DNA of 64,000 nt. Source: Misgurnus anguillicaudatus (taxonomy: Eukaryota > Chordata > Actinopteri > Cypriniformes > Cobitidae). This document shows, one piece after another, positions 34,788 through 45,599 of the stretch. A program made the translations under genes and the position numbers. The DNA is taken from the NCBI RefSeq assembly GCF_027580225.2, contig NC_073340.2:32686501-32750500 (forward strand). Reading direction: 5' to 3'. The notes under the pieces are model-generated. The model was not told the origin of the DNA and made no database searches. It saw only the letters and a program-made list of their open reading frames with translations. Numbering within the stretch: position 1 is the stretch's first letter; each line of letters opens with the position of its first letter.

Positions 34788-35045
34788 GTCTCGGGTTACG
34801 TATGTAGCTGTTATTCCCTGAGAAGGGAACGAGACGCTGCGTCTCCCTTGCCATACTTCCAGCGTCCCTGTAACGCCGTCTTTGGCAATATTTCAGATAG
34901 CAATATACTTTCTGGCTCCTGCGTCACCCTGTCTTTGTCGTTAAGCCTCACCATTTGTTAAATTCTACACTTTTAGACGCACTTACCCCTGGAAGCGTCC
35001 CCAAAGTGTCACCGCAGTGACGCAGCACGAGTTCCCCTGAAAGGG
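34788..35045. mobile_element. miniature DIRS-like element with both termini
   Basis: Starts AAC|GTCTCGGGTTACGTATG and ends TGAAAGGG|AAC, the same outer tips and AAC flanks as the full DIRS at 5286, but only 258 bp long. After the left tip it continues GCGTCTCCCTTGCCATACTT, matching the reverse complement of DNA beside the internal complementary region of the full element (5518-5545). It sits inside a CCTTGAA-rich repeat (34480-34780 and 35090-35180). Confidence 0.7.
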
Positions 35046-35179
35046 AACTGTAACAATGTATCTTAAAAGGTAACACAATGTAACCTTGCTTACTTGAAAT
35101 GTGTCCACATATTTAGTCCTTGAATTTGAGGGTATTGGACCTGGAAAGTCCTTGAAAGGTCCTTGAATTTGAAGTTAAC

Positions 35180-35925
35180 TAAGGTGTGTGTAAGAATGCA
35201 ACCCAGACTTCATGAACAGGTTCACCTGCAGCAATGACAAACATGTTTTTGATGTCCATCGTAAAATCTGCACCCTACAGCAGAACCACTGCAGTGTACA
35301 GCAGGATCCAAAAACCGATAGATTTCCCTTCCCGGTTATCTACTCGATACAGCTCATCGTGTTGCGCCTCCACCCTCCCGCCGGACTGCCCGAGGCCAAC
35401 ACCAGCAGAAACCAATTAGCAGACACGTCCATTAATTGTGCCTCGGAGAGCCACGCGTTTACTTGGCTTCATAAAGCAGGAGAAACGAGCAGAGCGATCA
35501 GTCACTTTAATCAAGTTTTTAGCGACTGGTGCGATGTTCATGACTTGCTCATCAAGACGTCACGGACTATTTGTGAGTCGACCCCGTTCGACCCCGGCCC
35601 TGTTGATCCGACAAAGTGTCCCTGGGAAAATGAGAGTATTCATCAGGGTTCCCGGGAGAAACGGGTCGCTCCGGTGACGGAGGAGTTTCTCCCACAGCTG
35701 ACAGAAGCAGCGTCGCTCTCTTGATTAGTTTAGTTTCTATGCCGCAGGGCCGCGTTGCAGTGGCTTATTACAGAACCAGCACAGCAGGACAACAAGAAGA
35801 AAGCAGTCCTTACTGGATCTCTGCTGAAGAAAACTAGGCAAATGAATGAGAAAAGTGGGTGGACGGAAGAAAGCCAGTAGGAGCGGGCGATCGATCTCGC
35901 CCAAGTTCTCAAAGCCTTGTGAAAG
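35180..35925 (+). promoter_or_regulatory. GC/CpG-rich block ending in a splice donor; possible pskh2 promoter and non-coding exon
   Basis: This stretch stands out from its AT-rich surroundings by many CpG dinucleotides and by lacking repeat hallmarks. It ends at GAAAG|GTAAAT (35925/35926), a good donor, and the next strong plus-strand acceptor before a known exon is at 41021, just ahead of the pskh2 start. A 5' non-coding exon followed by a roughly 5.1-kb intron is plausible. The block also contains a 170-codon open frame (35212..35724, plus) with no recognisable domain. It could instead be an unannotated small gene or lncRNA exon. The link to pskh2 is inference from position and splice signals only. 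Confidence 0.35.
35212..35724 (+). CDS. unrecognised 170-codon open frame in CpG-rich block (doubtful)
   Basis: This is an open frame from ATG 35212 to TGA. The predicted product is hydrophilic, with no signal peptide, membrane segment, repeat or motif that I recognise. It includes stretches such as HKAGETSRAISHFNQVF and DPGPVDPTKCPWENES. High GC locally lowers stop-codon frequency, so an open frame of this length can arise by chance. It is listed because it is the longest unexplained frame outside mobile elements and pskh2. Confidence 0.15.
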   Translation: MNRFTCSNDKHVFDVHRKICTLQQNHCSVQQDPKTDRFPFPVIYSIQLIVLRLHPPAGLPEANTSRNQLADTSINCASESHAFTWLHKAGETSRAISHFNQVFSDWCDVHDLLIKTSRTICESTPFDPGPVDPTKCPWENESIHQGSREKRVAPVTEEFLPQLTEAASLS

Positions 35926-36263
35926 GTAAATAACTCCCTTATTTAGTTGCTGACTAATGAAGTATTGTGGTTACAATCAATTTCTCAATTGCAGGCCTCT
36001 GCAATATGTGAACACAGCATAGTTTGCAATGTTCATTAAAGGAAAACGCATGAATAGATACATTAATGACAGCACTCAGAGCCAAGATTACTGATTTTTT
36101 TTTCTTTTTTAATTTATAAGATGCAGACAAATCACAAAACTTTGTCTAATGTGAACAAAACTATATGCTGCGACATGAAAAGTATTTTTATGTTTAATAT
36201 ATAGGGGCAGTTTGCCGGACAGGGTTTAGATTGATTTAGGCCTAGGCCTTAGTTATTTTAGGA

Positions 36264-36452
36264 CATTTAAAGGTGCAGTGTGTAACTTTTAGAAGGATCT
36301 CTTGACAGAAATGCAAAATAATATACAAAACTATATTATCAGGGGTGTATAATGACCTTTCATAATGAACCGCTATGTGTTTATTACCTTAGAATGAGAA
36401 CTTTTATCTACATACACAAGGGTCCCCTTACATGGAAGTCGCCATTTTGTAG
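36264..36452 (-). mobile_element. half of an AAAGGTGCAGTGTGTA MITE
   Basis: The reverse complement of the right half of the copy at 37845-38125: AAAGGTGCAGTGTGTAACTT through CATGGAAGTCGCCATTTTG. It is cut at 36452, where a hAT-like end TAGAGCCCGACCGATATGC begins. Confidence 0.7.
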
Positions 36453-36545
36453 AGCCCGACCGATATGCATTTTTTGGGGCCGATGCCGATACAGATATTA
36501 GAGAGTAAAAAACGACCGATAACGATATATCGGCCGATATTCATT
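36453..36545. mobile_element. hAT-like left end (TAGAGCCCGACCGATAT)
   Basis: TAGAGCCCGACCGATATGC, then GCCGATGCCGATACAG and CGGCCGATATTC, resembles a hAT terminus with CCGAT repeats. The matching right end was not found before the next repeat, so the element is truncated or rearranged. Confidence 0.5.
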
Positions 36546-37549
36546 ATGTGCATATTATAGTACAGTACACATATACTACAGTATATTATACTACTACAGT
36601 ACTGTACATAGAATACACTATATACATTAACAGAATATACTATATATAAATACTTTTTGCAATGATCACTCTATGATCACACCACAAATGTGGTGATCAA
36701 ACACTTAAAATGACGTGACAAAGATATGTAATATAGGCAGGTGTGTTTTACAAGTTAACAATAAACTTTATTATCCAAAATGATTCTGATATAAGTGCAC
36801 AAAACAGTAAATTTGACTTATTATAAATAACTTTAAAACCCAAACAAAACAAAATACATATAACTTAAACCATTGTCAGTTTTAACGAGAATAATGTTAT
36901 ATTGGGCTTATTTTAAAAAATGGAAACTTATAAAGTCATTGTTTATTAGCTTTAGAGTAAGTTATAGACTTCACAAATTAATTAAAAACTTACCATTAAG
37001 ACAACAATGCTTGAATTACTGACAACATACTGATGTAGGCTAATGTTTAATGTACTGCACAACTTTTTTATAACACGAACCCACAGTGTTCTGCCGGGAC
37101 TTTAAACTTTTATAAAACTAAAGCGTCTGCTTTCCGCCTCTTTTATTTAAGAAAGGGTGTAAAGTTGCGCGAGCTTATTTAATCAATTGCTTTGAAATGA
37201 GCATGTAACAGCACAAGCAGCTGTACTCCCACAGACTGAGTGCTGCATTGTCCCCTATTCATAGTAATAGGAGAGCTTAATCTTGTTACAACCAATATCT
37301 TTGTCACCATCCTCTCCCATAGTAACCAGAAAACCCTTAAGCTTCATATTGACCCAAAGGTGTTAAATAAATAACTTCATTCGACTTGTGTCATATATTT
37401 TAAGAATCCTGAAGACATTTGCTCCTCTACTTGTGGATATCACTGTTGTTCCAGTTGTTACACAATATGTAATAAATGATTGACGACTGGCCATTGAATT
37501 ATTTCAAAATAATGCACACCCAATGTGTAAATGCGGCACCACGCGAAGC

Positions 37550-37700
37550 TTATACCGCGGTTACCAAACATCGCTAACACATTGCTTTTGTGGTTATTTT
37601 AAGACATTTGACAGGTCAGGTGTGCGTTTTTATAAAAAAATAATAATGCATACCCATTTCTCAACCAACATTAAAAAACATTTAACAGCCAGATAATATA
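37550..37700. repeat. GGTTACC repeat, copy 1
   Basis: CGGTTACCAAACATCGC, TGTGGTTATTTTAAGACATT and GGTCAGGTGTGCG recur at 47150-47285 (CGGTTACCACAAACATTGC, GGTGGTTATTTTAAGACATT, GGTCAGGTGTGTG). Confidence 0.65.
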
Positions 37701-37844
37701 ACTAAAAGTTAATTGCCTAAACAACAGACAGACAAAGAGAATGTGCACTGAAAGAGACGCAACACTTAAAAATATCTGTCTTTCTTTTTCTTTGAAACCT
37801 AAAATTAAAAGAAAGACATTTGGGGTTCAAACGGCATGAGGGTT

Positions 37845-38125
37845 AAAGGTGCAGTGTGTACATTTTAGCGGCATCTATTGGTGATGTTGTGAATTGCAAC
37901 CAACAGCTCAGTCCACTGCTCACCCCTGTATAAACATGGTGGCACAAAATGGCGACTTCCATGTAAGGGGACCCTCGTGTATGTAGATAAAAACGTCTCA
38001 TTCTAAGGTAATAAAAACATAACAGTTCATTATAAAAGGTCTTTATTCACCCCTGATAATATAGTTTGTATATTATTTTGCATTTTTGTCAAAAGATCCT
38101 TCTAAAAATTACACACTGCACCTTT
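37845..38125 (+). mobile_element. AAAGGTGCAGTGTGTA MITE, full copy
   Basis: Inverted tips TTAAAGGTGCAGTGTGTA and TACACACTGCACCTTTAA, length about 280 bp. Together with the opposite-facing half at 36264 it forms a long inverted pair 1.4 kb apart. Confidence 0.78.
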
Positions 38126-39845
38126 AATAAAAAATGACAAAATTTTAATTTTCACCAAACTTTCCCTTTAAGACCACAATACATTAAAATATTTCAAAAC
38201 AGCCAAAACCTTTACATGGCAAATATGGTGCACACATCTTATTGGCTACCTTTATGTTGGTGTTATACAGAAAAGAGTTGTGTTCAGATAAATCGGACAG
38301 TTTTGGGTAAACAATAACAGCTTAAACATGCCATTAAACTCATCCCCAATTCTGTCTGCCCTTCCAGGCAAATCACTACCACGAATCTCCGGCTCAGATT
38401 GAAGTTTTAATAAAACCGGGATTGTTATTGGCAGTAGTAGATAATTTTTTTAGAGACATTACATACTGTACAGGAGTAAGTACTGCAGGCGGCATATAAA
38501 AATGTGCGTTGTTGCACTGGAAGCGTGTAAAGTTTAATGATGTTGTGGTGCACACTTAGTGTGGTTTATCTGCACTGGCAGAACAGTCTGTAATAATCGG
38601 ACAGTGGTTCAATAAAGCCGAGCTTTAGTCGTCTCGAGAGAACGCCATCTGAACGGTGATTTAAATTCACTTCATCAATAGGAAGCCAATATGTGTGTAT
38701 TGCATCCATTGTTTGTGTGTGCCAATACCATTAAAGTTTAGTTTTGGCCGGGATTTATCAGTACAAAGGTACTAATTTAGCTTGATTGATCATTTTCAAG
38801 ACCGTTTGACCAGTTGTATTGATTTTGCATCAGCCACTAGCAGTTTACATCCCTTTATGAGGAGCAATTTACAGAACGGGATACCGAGAGCACTGTCCTC
38901 TCACCTCTCTTTATTTCCTGTTTGTCATGATAAGAATTTAAAGTGACTAATTCAAGTTTTTCTCGAAGATTATAAATCATGAAGATTATTTACTTTGTCT
39001 TGTGTGTCGAACGCATTTATCATGCTGCCTGCGAAGTGACATCATAACTAAAGCACTACAAGCATTTCATGTGAGTGTAAATCTATCCATAATTGCTGTG
39101 CTCCTTGGTATTGTGTCGTTTCCATGGCAATTAATTAGTTTCAGATTAGGCACCGGATTAGGGGTGGATTATTTTAGGATTTCGATGGATGATAGCAGCA
39201 GTCAAAACAAGCTAATTACACTCCTCGTCCATTTATTTCAATCATCTTTGATAAACAAAGAAAACTCAATAGTGCACTCTGGTGGTTTCATTCAGAAGGG
39301 TTTTTATATTATATAGACTAAATATTTAAAAACTGAGGAACTCTGGCCATGGCATGTGCTGAGGATGTATAATCATATTAAATATTGAATACCTTTATAG
39401 TATTTTTATACAGATAATAGCTGTGTACAGATTCTTCAGAAGAACAGGGTTGCAACATAAAGGTAAATAAATCACGACAATTTTAGGTAAACAATCTCTT
39501 TAAACAAGGCACTATAAATATTTAAAAATATCCTGAGGTTGTGTAATAGTATTGAATTTATTAAAATGTGTCATTACAAAACAGAATGCCAATGCCATTC
39601 TCTTAAACAGAATGCCAGTGCACCAAATATACAATGAGTTTTATTACACTTACTCAAAAGCACAGGCAATCTGATTCAGTGCAGTATTATTGAGACTGAT
39701 CTGTGGTCTGTTTCCTATAAGATTATTTTAAATGAGCTCATTGTACATCTGGGAAATATAAACTACACAAATAAAACAGGAATGTGGCAGCTTAATCCAT
39801 ACTTCCATCCTTAATTCATATTCCTCATACTTTTGTCTAAATCTT
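38126..39845. other. non-coding DNA with a candidate conserved regulatory block at 38930-39290
   Basis: No gene or repeat termini. The block 38930-39290 has several homeodomain-like sites (CAATTAATTAGTTTC near 39130, AGCTAATTACACTC near 39211) in evenly composed, non-repetitive DNA. Regulatory status is inference only. Confidence 0.35.
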
Positions 39846-40175
39846 AAAGGGATAGTTCACCCAAAAATGAAAATTGTGTCATCATTTACTCACTCTCATG
39901 CTGTTACAAACCTATAAAAATGTATTTGTTCTGATGAACACAAAGGGCGATATTTTGAGGAATGTTTGTAACCAAACTGTTCATAAGCACCATTCACTTC
40001 CATAGTATTATTTTTCCTACTATAGAAGTGAATGGGGCTCATGATTGGTTTGGTTACAAACATTCCTCAAAATATCGTCATTCATGTTCATCAGATCAAA
40101 AAAAAAGTTATACAGGTTTGTATCAAAATGAGAGTGAGAAAATTATGACAGAATTTTTGGGTGAACTGTTCCTTT
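39846..40175. mobile_element. foldback MITE, AAAGGGATAGTTCACCC family, full copy
   Basis: AAAGGGATAGTTCACCCAAA and TTTGGGTGAACTGTTCCTTT are inverted ends, and the arms pair through CATTCACTTCCATAGTA / TATAGAAGTGAATGG. Partial members occur at 52685-52740, 53980-54120, 54197-54300 and 55905-56112. Confidence 0.85.
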
Positions 40176-40554
40176 AACTTTCTGGACCTAATGACGTGGG
40201 TCATTGGTCTTCCATAAGTAGCATGTTAACTTTTGTTTAATACATGTTTTATTGAGTTAGTCTTCCATCCATGCACTGAAGTTTATTTTAAAGTAAACTG
40301 GATTGTTCGGAAGTTTATTAAAAGTAAAATATCAATGGTTTTACTGTAGCTGTTTTATTTTTTTCTAAAATGCATTGATCCATTGAAACTTTGTGGCTTA
40401 AATTATGCAAGTTTCCCTCCGTCTTTATCAATATTTAATGATGACTTTGATAAAAATTTTTACTCTACACTATTGGCCTCACAAGCTACAGTTTACAAAA
40501 TTTCTTACAGAGAAAATCAAAATGATACGTGCATACTGATAACATGAATGTAGG

Positions 40555-40600
40555 CTACTGCTTTGGATAAGCGTCTGCCAAACGCATAAATGTAAAAGAA
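40555..40600 (+). mobile_element. SINE tail fragment
   Basis: CTTTGGATAAGCGTCTGCCA then AATGTAA, the 3' tail of a common cyprinid tRNA-derived SINE. The head is missing. Confidence 0.6.
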
Positions 40601-41021
40601 TGCTACTTTGTAATTACGCAAATGCATCTGAATTAACAATGCATCTGATTTAAAATACGTTACGTAGGCTAAAGAAATAAAATAGTTACTGGGAGTTTAA
40701 TTAGCCTAATATAGCGCAAGTTATTTAGACATAATAATTAGGCTATCGATAGGCTATTTTGCAATTGGCGGAACTTAGCACTAGAAGTATTTCATTATTT
40801 TACCTGACAGTACAGTAACAGAAAGTTTAAACACCTGTGAAACATCGCTTAGATCAAACACCTATCATATAGGTGTGAGTTCTTGCACACTGGCTGTCGC
40901 GTGCAGGTGCGTAACGCCTTCCGTTCCAGCTTTCTCGTCTTTCAAACTCGCGCGTTCTCGTCAGGAAATCTGTAAAGTTTTTTGAGTAAAACGAGCACCT
41001 GTCTGGATTATTTCCCCTCAG

Positions 41022-41292
41022 CTGATGCTTGCATGTTGGACATGGGAAGCGGCTCTGGTAAAGTGTTACCTGAGTCCTCAAAAGGTTTCTGTCCGCTCCA
41101 ATCTGTCGCGTTCTTCAGAAAAGACGAGAAGTTGGATGGGTTTAAAGACAAACAACAGCAAACCTTCCTGTGGAGTTGGAGGAGAGATCAGAGAGCATCG
41201 GAAGATGTGAAAGAATCCGTTCATGTAGAGGAGAGGGTGAAAAATCCTAACATCAAGTTCCGCGCGAAGTTTGACCCGCGTGTCACTGCAAG
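41022..41292 (+). CDS. pskh2: pskh2 coding exon 1 (N-terminal myristoylation region)
   Basis: This is the first coding exon of a protein serine kinase H gene. A pyrimidine-rich acceptor ends at 41021, so the exon probably begins at 41022 with 20 bases of 5' UTR. Translation is placed at ATG 41042 because it gives an N-terminus beginning MGSGSGKVLPESS, which matches the PSKH family start MGCG.SKVLPE. Upstream in-frame ATGs exist but would bury this motif. Residues 1-84 include a variable linker and then the family signature KFRAKFDPRVTAR (about 72-84) directly before the kinase domain. The donor AG|GTATCT at 41293 leaves codon 84 split 2+1. The family is N-myristoylated at Gly2 and, in PSKH1, palmitoylated at Cys3; here residue 3 is serine. 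The start choice and orthology are inferred from remembered family sequences. Confidence 0.85.
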
Positions 41293-43158
41293 GTATCTGA
41301 CTGACATTTCAGTTTTTTTTGTCTTCAGAAATGAAGTAGCTAACTATACTGCTCGTGCTATTTGTGCAATAGCCTACTGTATGTACATCTAGGTCAAACG
41401 AATTGTGATTTATTCATTTCAACTTAGTTTTTAAGTTGTAATTTTATTTAATCTGAGAATCTGAGAGGTTTTTTATTTCTTGCTCGACAAAATTAAAGCA
41501 ACATGGACGTGAGTGTAATTTTATGTTGTTCCAAAAAAATACAAATACAACACAAATACAACACTGAGCTCGCCGCGCGCCACAGGTAACTTCCGCTTTC
41601 TCAGCGAATTTACCGGTAGGCCTATTTTGATACTGATGTGTGAATTATGTCTTACTGGTAAAAAGAAGGAATGTCACTGCGTGTGTGAACAGCACATTTT
41701 TGAATTTACTTGTAAATTCATTCTGGTAAATTCATGGTAATTTTCCAGAATTACTGTGTGAAGTGAAAGAGGCTACGTTGGTCCATACGTGCCTATAGGT
41801 ACATAATTTTGCGAAATCGGGTTGCTCTTTGTAAAGAAGACCCTTTAAAGTTTTTCACTTAAGTGTTTGGAGTTTTGAATATTAATAAAAAAATATTTTA
41901 CTAGTTTGATTTATAAAAAATAATGCAAATAATAATGTATAAAAATTAAAATGGTTTACACCCAAAATGTTAACAAAATAAAACCACAAGTCCCAATTTG
42001 TTCTGAGCTAAATTTCAAGTTAAAATCCCTATTAAGGTGGTTTCTGTCACCCTTTAACCCCTTCAGACCTGATTTTTTTGGTATTTAATCTGTGTGCTTC
42101 ATTTTGATTGATTGATCAGCATTTTTATTGGTTTGAACCACAAAACATTTGATGTCCATTCCAGTGGACGCAGGGTCTGAAGGGTTTAAGTGGTTTTACC
42201 AACAAAGGCCACTAGGTGTCAATGGTTAGCTGTATTGCATAATCTTGTCACAAATTAATAAATGTCTGTCATTGCATTATTTTTAATGCAAAAAGGTGAA
42301 TTATAAAAACTACATTTTTAGAGCTTGCCAAGGTTGTCAAGATTTTTAAAGATTTATTCATTTGAAGGATATTAGTGTCACTGTACAATTTCTATTATCA
42401 GATGGCCTTGAAATACGAAAACTACATTCTTGCTTTCCAACAATATACAGTTTGTTAAGATTATTTCAGGTTTATAGAATATTTACAAATAAATATGTAA
42501 TAACACTCTGGGCCCACCTGCTGGCCCGTGACACTTTAGAAAATGTCTTATACTATGTAATTTTTTTTCCAAAGTGGTGATGAAATATGAAAACTACATT
42601 CTTAAAGCATTCCAACAATATATAGTTTGTCAAGATTAGTGTAGGTTTAGACTAAGAAATTAATGTTTTGTCAGAGCCGATTGTGTAGTGGGCAGCGCTC
42701 CGACATGTGGTGCTTTCGCACTTTCGGCAAACCGAGTTCAATTCCCGGCTTGTGGTCATTTGCTGATCCCATACCACTCTCTCCTCCCTGTACTTTCCTG
42801 TCCTCTCATCACTCAATGTTAAATAACGGCAAAATGGCCAAAAAATATCACTTTAAAAAGTAATTAATGTTTTAAATATGTAATGCCAAATGTCTCACCT
42901 GTGAAAGTTCGTCCGGAAAACTGCCCTTATGTTATATTATACTTTATATATATACTAGTTTCTCACTATAATTTAATATAAACTCTTAATGCCTGATTAA
43001 AAGTAATAATGACATTTTAATTTATGAAATTATGTAAAATAATGAAATTTCATTTGATCTAACCAATTACTGCGGCACAATCGTATGAAACAGCAGGCTC
43101 TTAATTTTCAATACGTCTGTGTATCTGTTTACATGCTGTGCTTGTGGCTCTTTTTTAG
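41293..43158 (+). other. pskh2 intron 1
   Basis: 1.87-kb intron, GT at 41293 to AG at 43158. It contains a duplicated roughly 80-base segment (about 42401-42480 and 42575-42655, GAAAACTACATTCTT..CCAACAATATA) and a tRNA-derived SINE at 42674. Confidence 0.85.
42674..42830 (+). mobile_element. tRNA-derived SINE in pskh2 intron 1
   Basis: GCCGATTGTGTAGTGGGCAG resembles a pol III A box and GAGTTCAATTCCCGGC a B box, about 45 bases apart. A non-tRNA body and short A-rich end follow. Confidence 0.65.
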
Positions 43159-44074
43159 ATATGACATCAAAGCTCTGATCGGCCGCGGCAGCTTCAGCCG
43201 CGTGGTTCGTGTCGAGCACAGGTGTACACGCCAACCCTTTGCCATCAAGCTTCTGGAGGTCAGAGGTCGCGAGGGTCACAATACATGTCAGGCGGAACTC
43301 GGAGTCCTACGTCGGGTCAACCACGCTAACGTCATCCACTTGGTCGAGGTATTCGAAACGGCACACCGAGTCTATCTCGTTCTCGAGCTGGCCACTGGAG
43401 GAGAGCTCCTGGAACGTGTGGTCGCCCGAGGGTCCTTCAGAGAGCGGGACGCCACAAGGGCCTTGATGATGGTGGCCAATGGGCTGTGCTATCTCCACAC
43501 ACTGGGCGTCATTCACAGGGACCTCAAACCAGAGAATCTGCTGTACTACCATCCAGGTCAAGACTCACGGTTGATCATCACTGACTTTGGACTTGCCTGC
43601 TGGGACAGCCAGAGCCCAGCGAAGAGAAGATGTGACTGTAAAGATGCACAAAGCCATGATGGATGTGTCAAAATGTCAGGTGCGACAAATGTTTTTAGAG
43701 GAGATCAGGACAGTGGTGCCAATGAGAATGATACTTCAGAGAGTGATATAGATGTTGACAAAACTAAGGAACCAAGAAGAAACTTTTCTGAAAATGAAAA
43801 GACAAGTCTTGATGATGTTTGTCATGACCATACTGACTCTTCCTGTAATGCTATCGGTAAAACTAAAGACTGGGCTCTTAGGACGCTTTGTGGCACACCA
43901 GAATATTTGGCTCCTGAGATGGTGGCCGGGAGACCGTATAACAGCGCTGTGGATTTGTGGGCACTGGGAGTCATAACTTATATTCTGCTGAGCGGCTCGC
44001 TGCCCTTTGACCATACCAGTCGACCGCGCCTCCTTAGGGCTATCCTTAGGGGCAACTACAGTTTCCATGGCAAT
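43159..44074 (+). CDS. pskh2: pskh2 coding exon 2 (serine/threonine kinase catalytic core)
   Basis: This 916-base exon carries residues 84-389. The acceptor TTTTTTAG ends at 43158 and completes the split Arg codon, giving RYDIKALIGRGSFSRVVRVE across the junction. The kinase motifs are complete: glycine loop GRGSFSRV (92-99), lysine in AIK (K114), helix C glutamate (E130), HRDLKPEN (203-210), DFG (226-228), CGTPEY (328-333), APE (335-337) and the DLWALGV helix (349-355). The core should therefore be catalytically competent, unlike human PSKH2, which has Asn in place of the HRD Asp. Between DFG and CGTPEY lies an acidic, Ser/Asp/Lys-rich stretch (about 231-322) that makes the loop some 75-80 residues longer than in human PSKH1/2. 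PFAIK, TLCGTPEY, SAVD and GSLPFD resemble PSKH2 more than PSKH1. The exon ends HGN|GTGAGT at 44074, a strong donor. Confidence 0.93.
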
Positions 44075-44320
44075 GTGAGTATTTTAATACCCTTTCTTAT
44101 CATGCTTCCATTGAGTGTGGCTTTAGAAAGAAAAATAACCCGCTTTACACCTGCTATTAACATTCATCTCAGGTGATGCAATCGCCGGTGGATAGATTGC
44201 CGTTTACACTTAGCATTGACATGCATTTCAAAAGCGCCTCTTGTGACCACTTGAAATTGGATTTTGTTGAGGGGAGGGTCTCGCGTTAGATGACTACATA
44301 CATCACTTCACTTTATAGCT

Positions 44321-44465
44321 TGTAGCTCGTCTTGTAGAGCATAATGCTAGTTACGGCAAGGTCATGGGTTAAATTCCCAGTGAATGCGCATATTGAAAGT
44401 GTTTTAATGTAGCTTGAATGTGTTGTACATCACTTTGGATGAAAGCGTCAAGTGGGTAAAGGTAC
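44321..44465 (+). mobile_element. tRNA-derived SINE
   Basis: TAGCTCGTCTTGTAGAGCAT (A-box region) and GTCATGGGTTAAATTCCCAG (B-box region), then TAGCTTGAATGTGTTGTACA and CACTTTGGATGAAAGCGTC, as in the SINEs at 52795 and 53840. Confidence 0.75.
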
Positions 44466-45007
44466 ATAAATTGTATTTTGTGTAAGTCCTGTGCATAAGT
44501 ATTTATGGGCTTTTCCAGCCTGCTCTCACATTAATTCGTAACTATACAAATCACCCATCTTGTAAAACAAATTTGTACAGTGCGAATCGTACACAAAACG
44601 AATGATTAGTAGATAAAGGCAACAATGAAGCCACACCCCTAAACCTAAACATCACTAGTGCAAAATTAGTGCAGATTATCCTCCTAAGATCTGAGCTTTG
44701 GTTTGTCTTATTTCAGATTTCTACCAGCTATGGGGTTAGAAAGACCCAATAAATATAATAAACAAATATTTTTCTAAGATCATGAAGCAGTGTATTTGTC
44801 CATGTTTGTGAACAACAGGTTCCAGTTACACAGAATTAAGTATTATGGTGCAAACAACAAAAATTGATGTCCACATATGAGGACATCCAAACTATATTGT
44901 ATAAATTCATACGATTTCGGGAGTCTGGAATAAGTTTTAATCCGTTTCTTTCGTCTGTTTTCGAGCACTTCTATCCTGATTATTATGGTGGGATGGTCTA
45001 TGTATAA

Positions 45008-45345
45008 GCGTGGGTTCACACCAGCCGCGTTTGAGGCATCAAAATCGCGTCTACAGCGCCTTGTTTGCCGCTTGAACAGTTTGAGTTTAATCGCTTCATT
45101 CGCACGTGAAAGCAGCGCGTGAAATTCTAGTCACATTCGCGGAGAAAGTCGAGTCATGGGAGGGGCTTCTGCGACTCTGCTCGCTTTCTGTAATCACATC
45201 ACTACTAGAGCAAGCTCCTGATTGGTTAATGTGGCGCGTTTTTCCGCCAAACGTCAAATGTTTCAACTTGCACGTTTGCCGCGGCAAAGCTCAATTCACC
45301 CCATTCACGTGAACTAGACGCGTGAATGAGGCGGAATCGCGTCTA
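45008..45345 (+). mobile_element. GTGGGTTCACACCAGC repeat
   Basis: A GC-rich repeat starting GTGGGTTCACACCAGCCGCG. It contains CAAGCTCCTGATTGGTTAAT and Cys/Arg-rich spurious frames. The inverse copy is at 14335-14652. Confidence 0.65.
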
Positions 45346-45599
45346 CCGCACTAAACGGCTATTTCGCGCCGCGAGACCTACAGACGCCGTTTATAACATG
45401 CATTTGAAAAAGCAACACTCATCAAACATAATTATTAAACATATTATTTATTATCATGAAAATACCTGAAAAGATCCTTAACACATTTCCTGGAGCTGCA
45501 TGTCATCACAGCTGCGTGTGTATTGTTCTTCGTCTACAGCGCATTTTGAGTTTCTGCACGAGAGCGCCCCCTGGCTTTTGGATGTAGCGACATTTCGCC

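Noticed and set aside
42674..42760. Functional tRNA gene
   Set aside because: A and B box-like words are present but no complete cloverleaf is evident, and the body continues as a SINE.
43085..43158. Upstream ATG making exon 2 its own gene start
   Set aside because: The extra residues (from 43085) are intronic. Joining to exon 1 through the TTTTTTAG acceptor restores the family sequence RYDIKALIG.
43209..43561. Alternate frames inside pskh2 exon 2
   Set aside because: They are shadows of the kinase reading frame.
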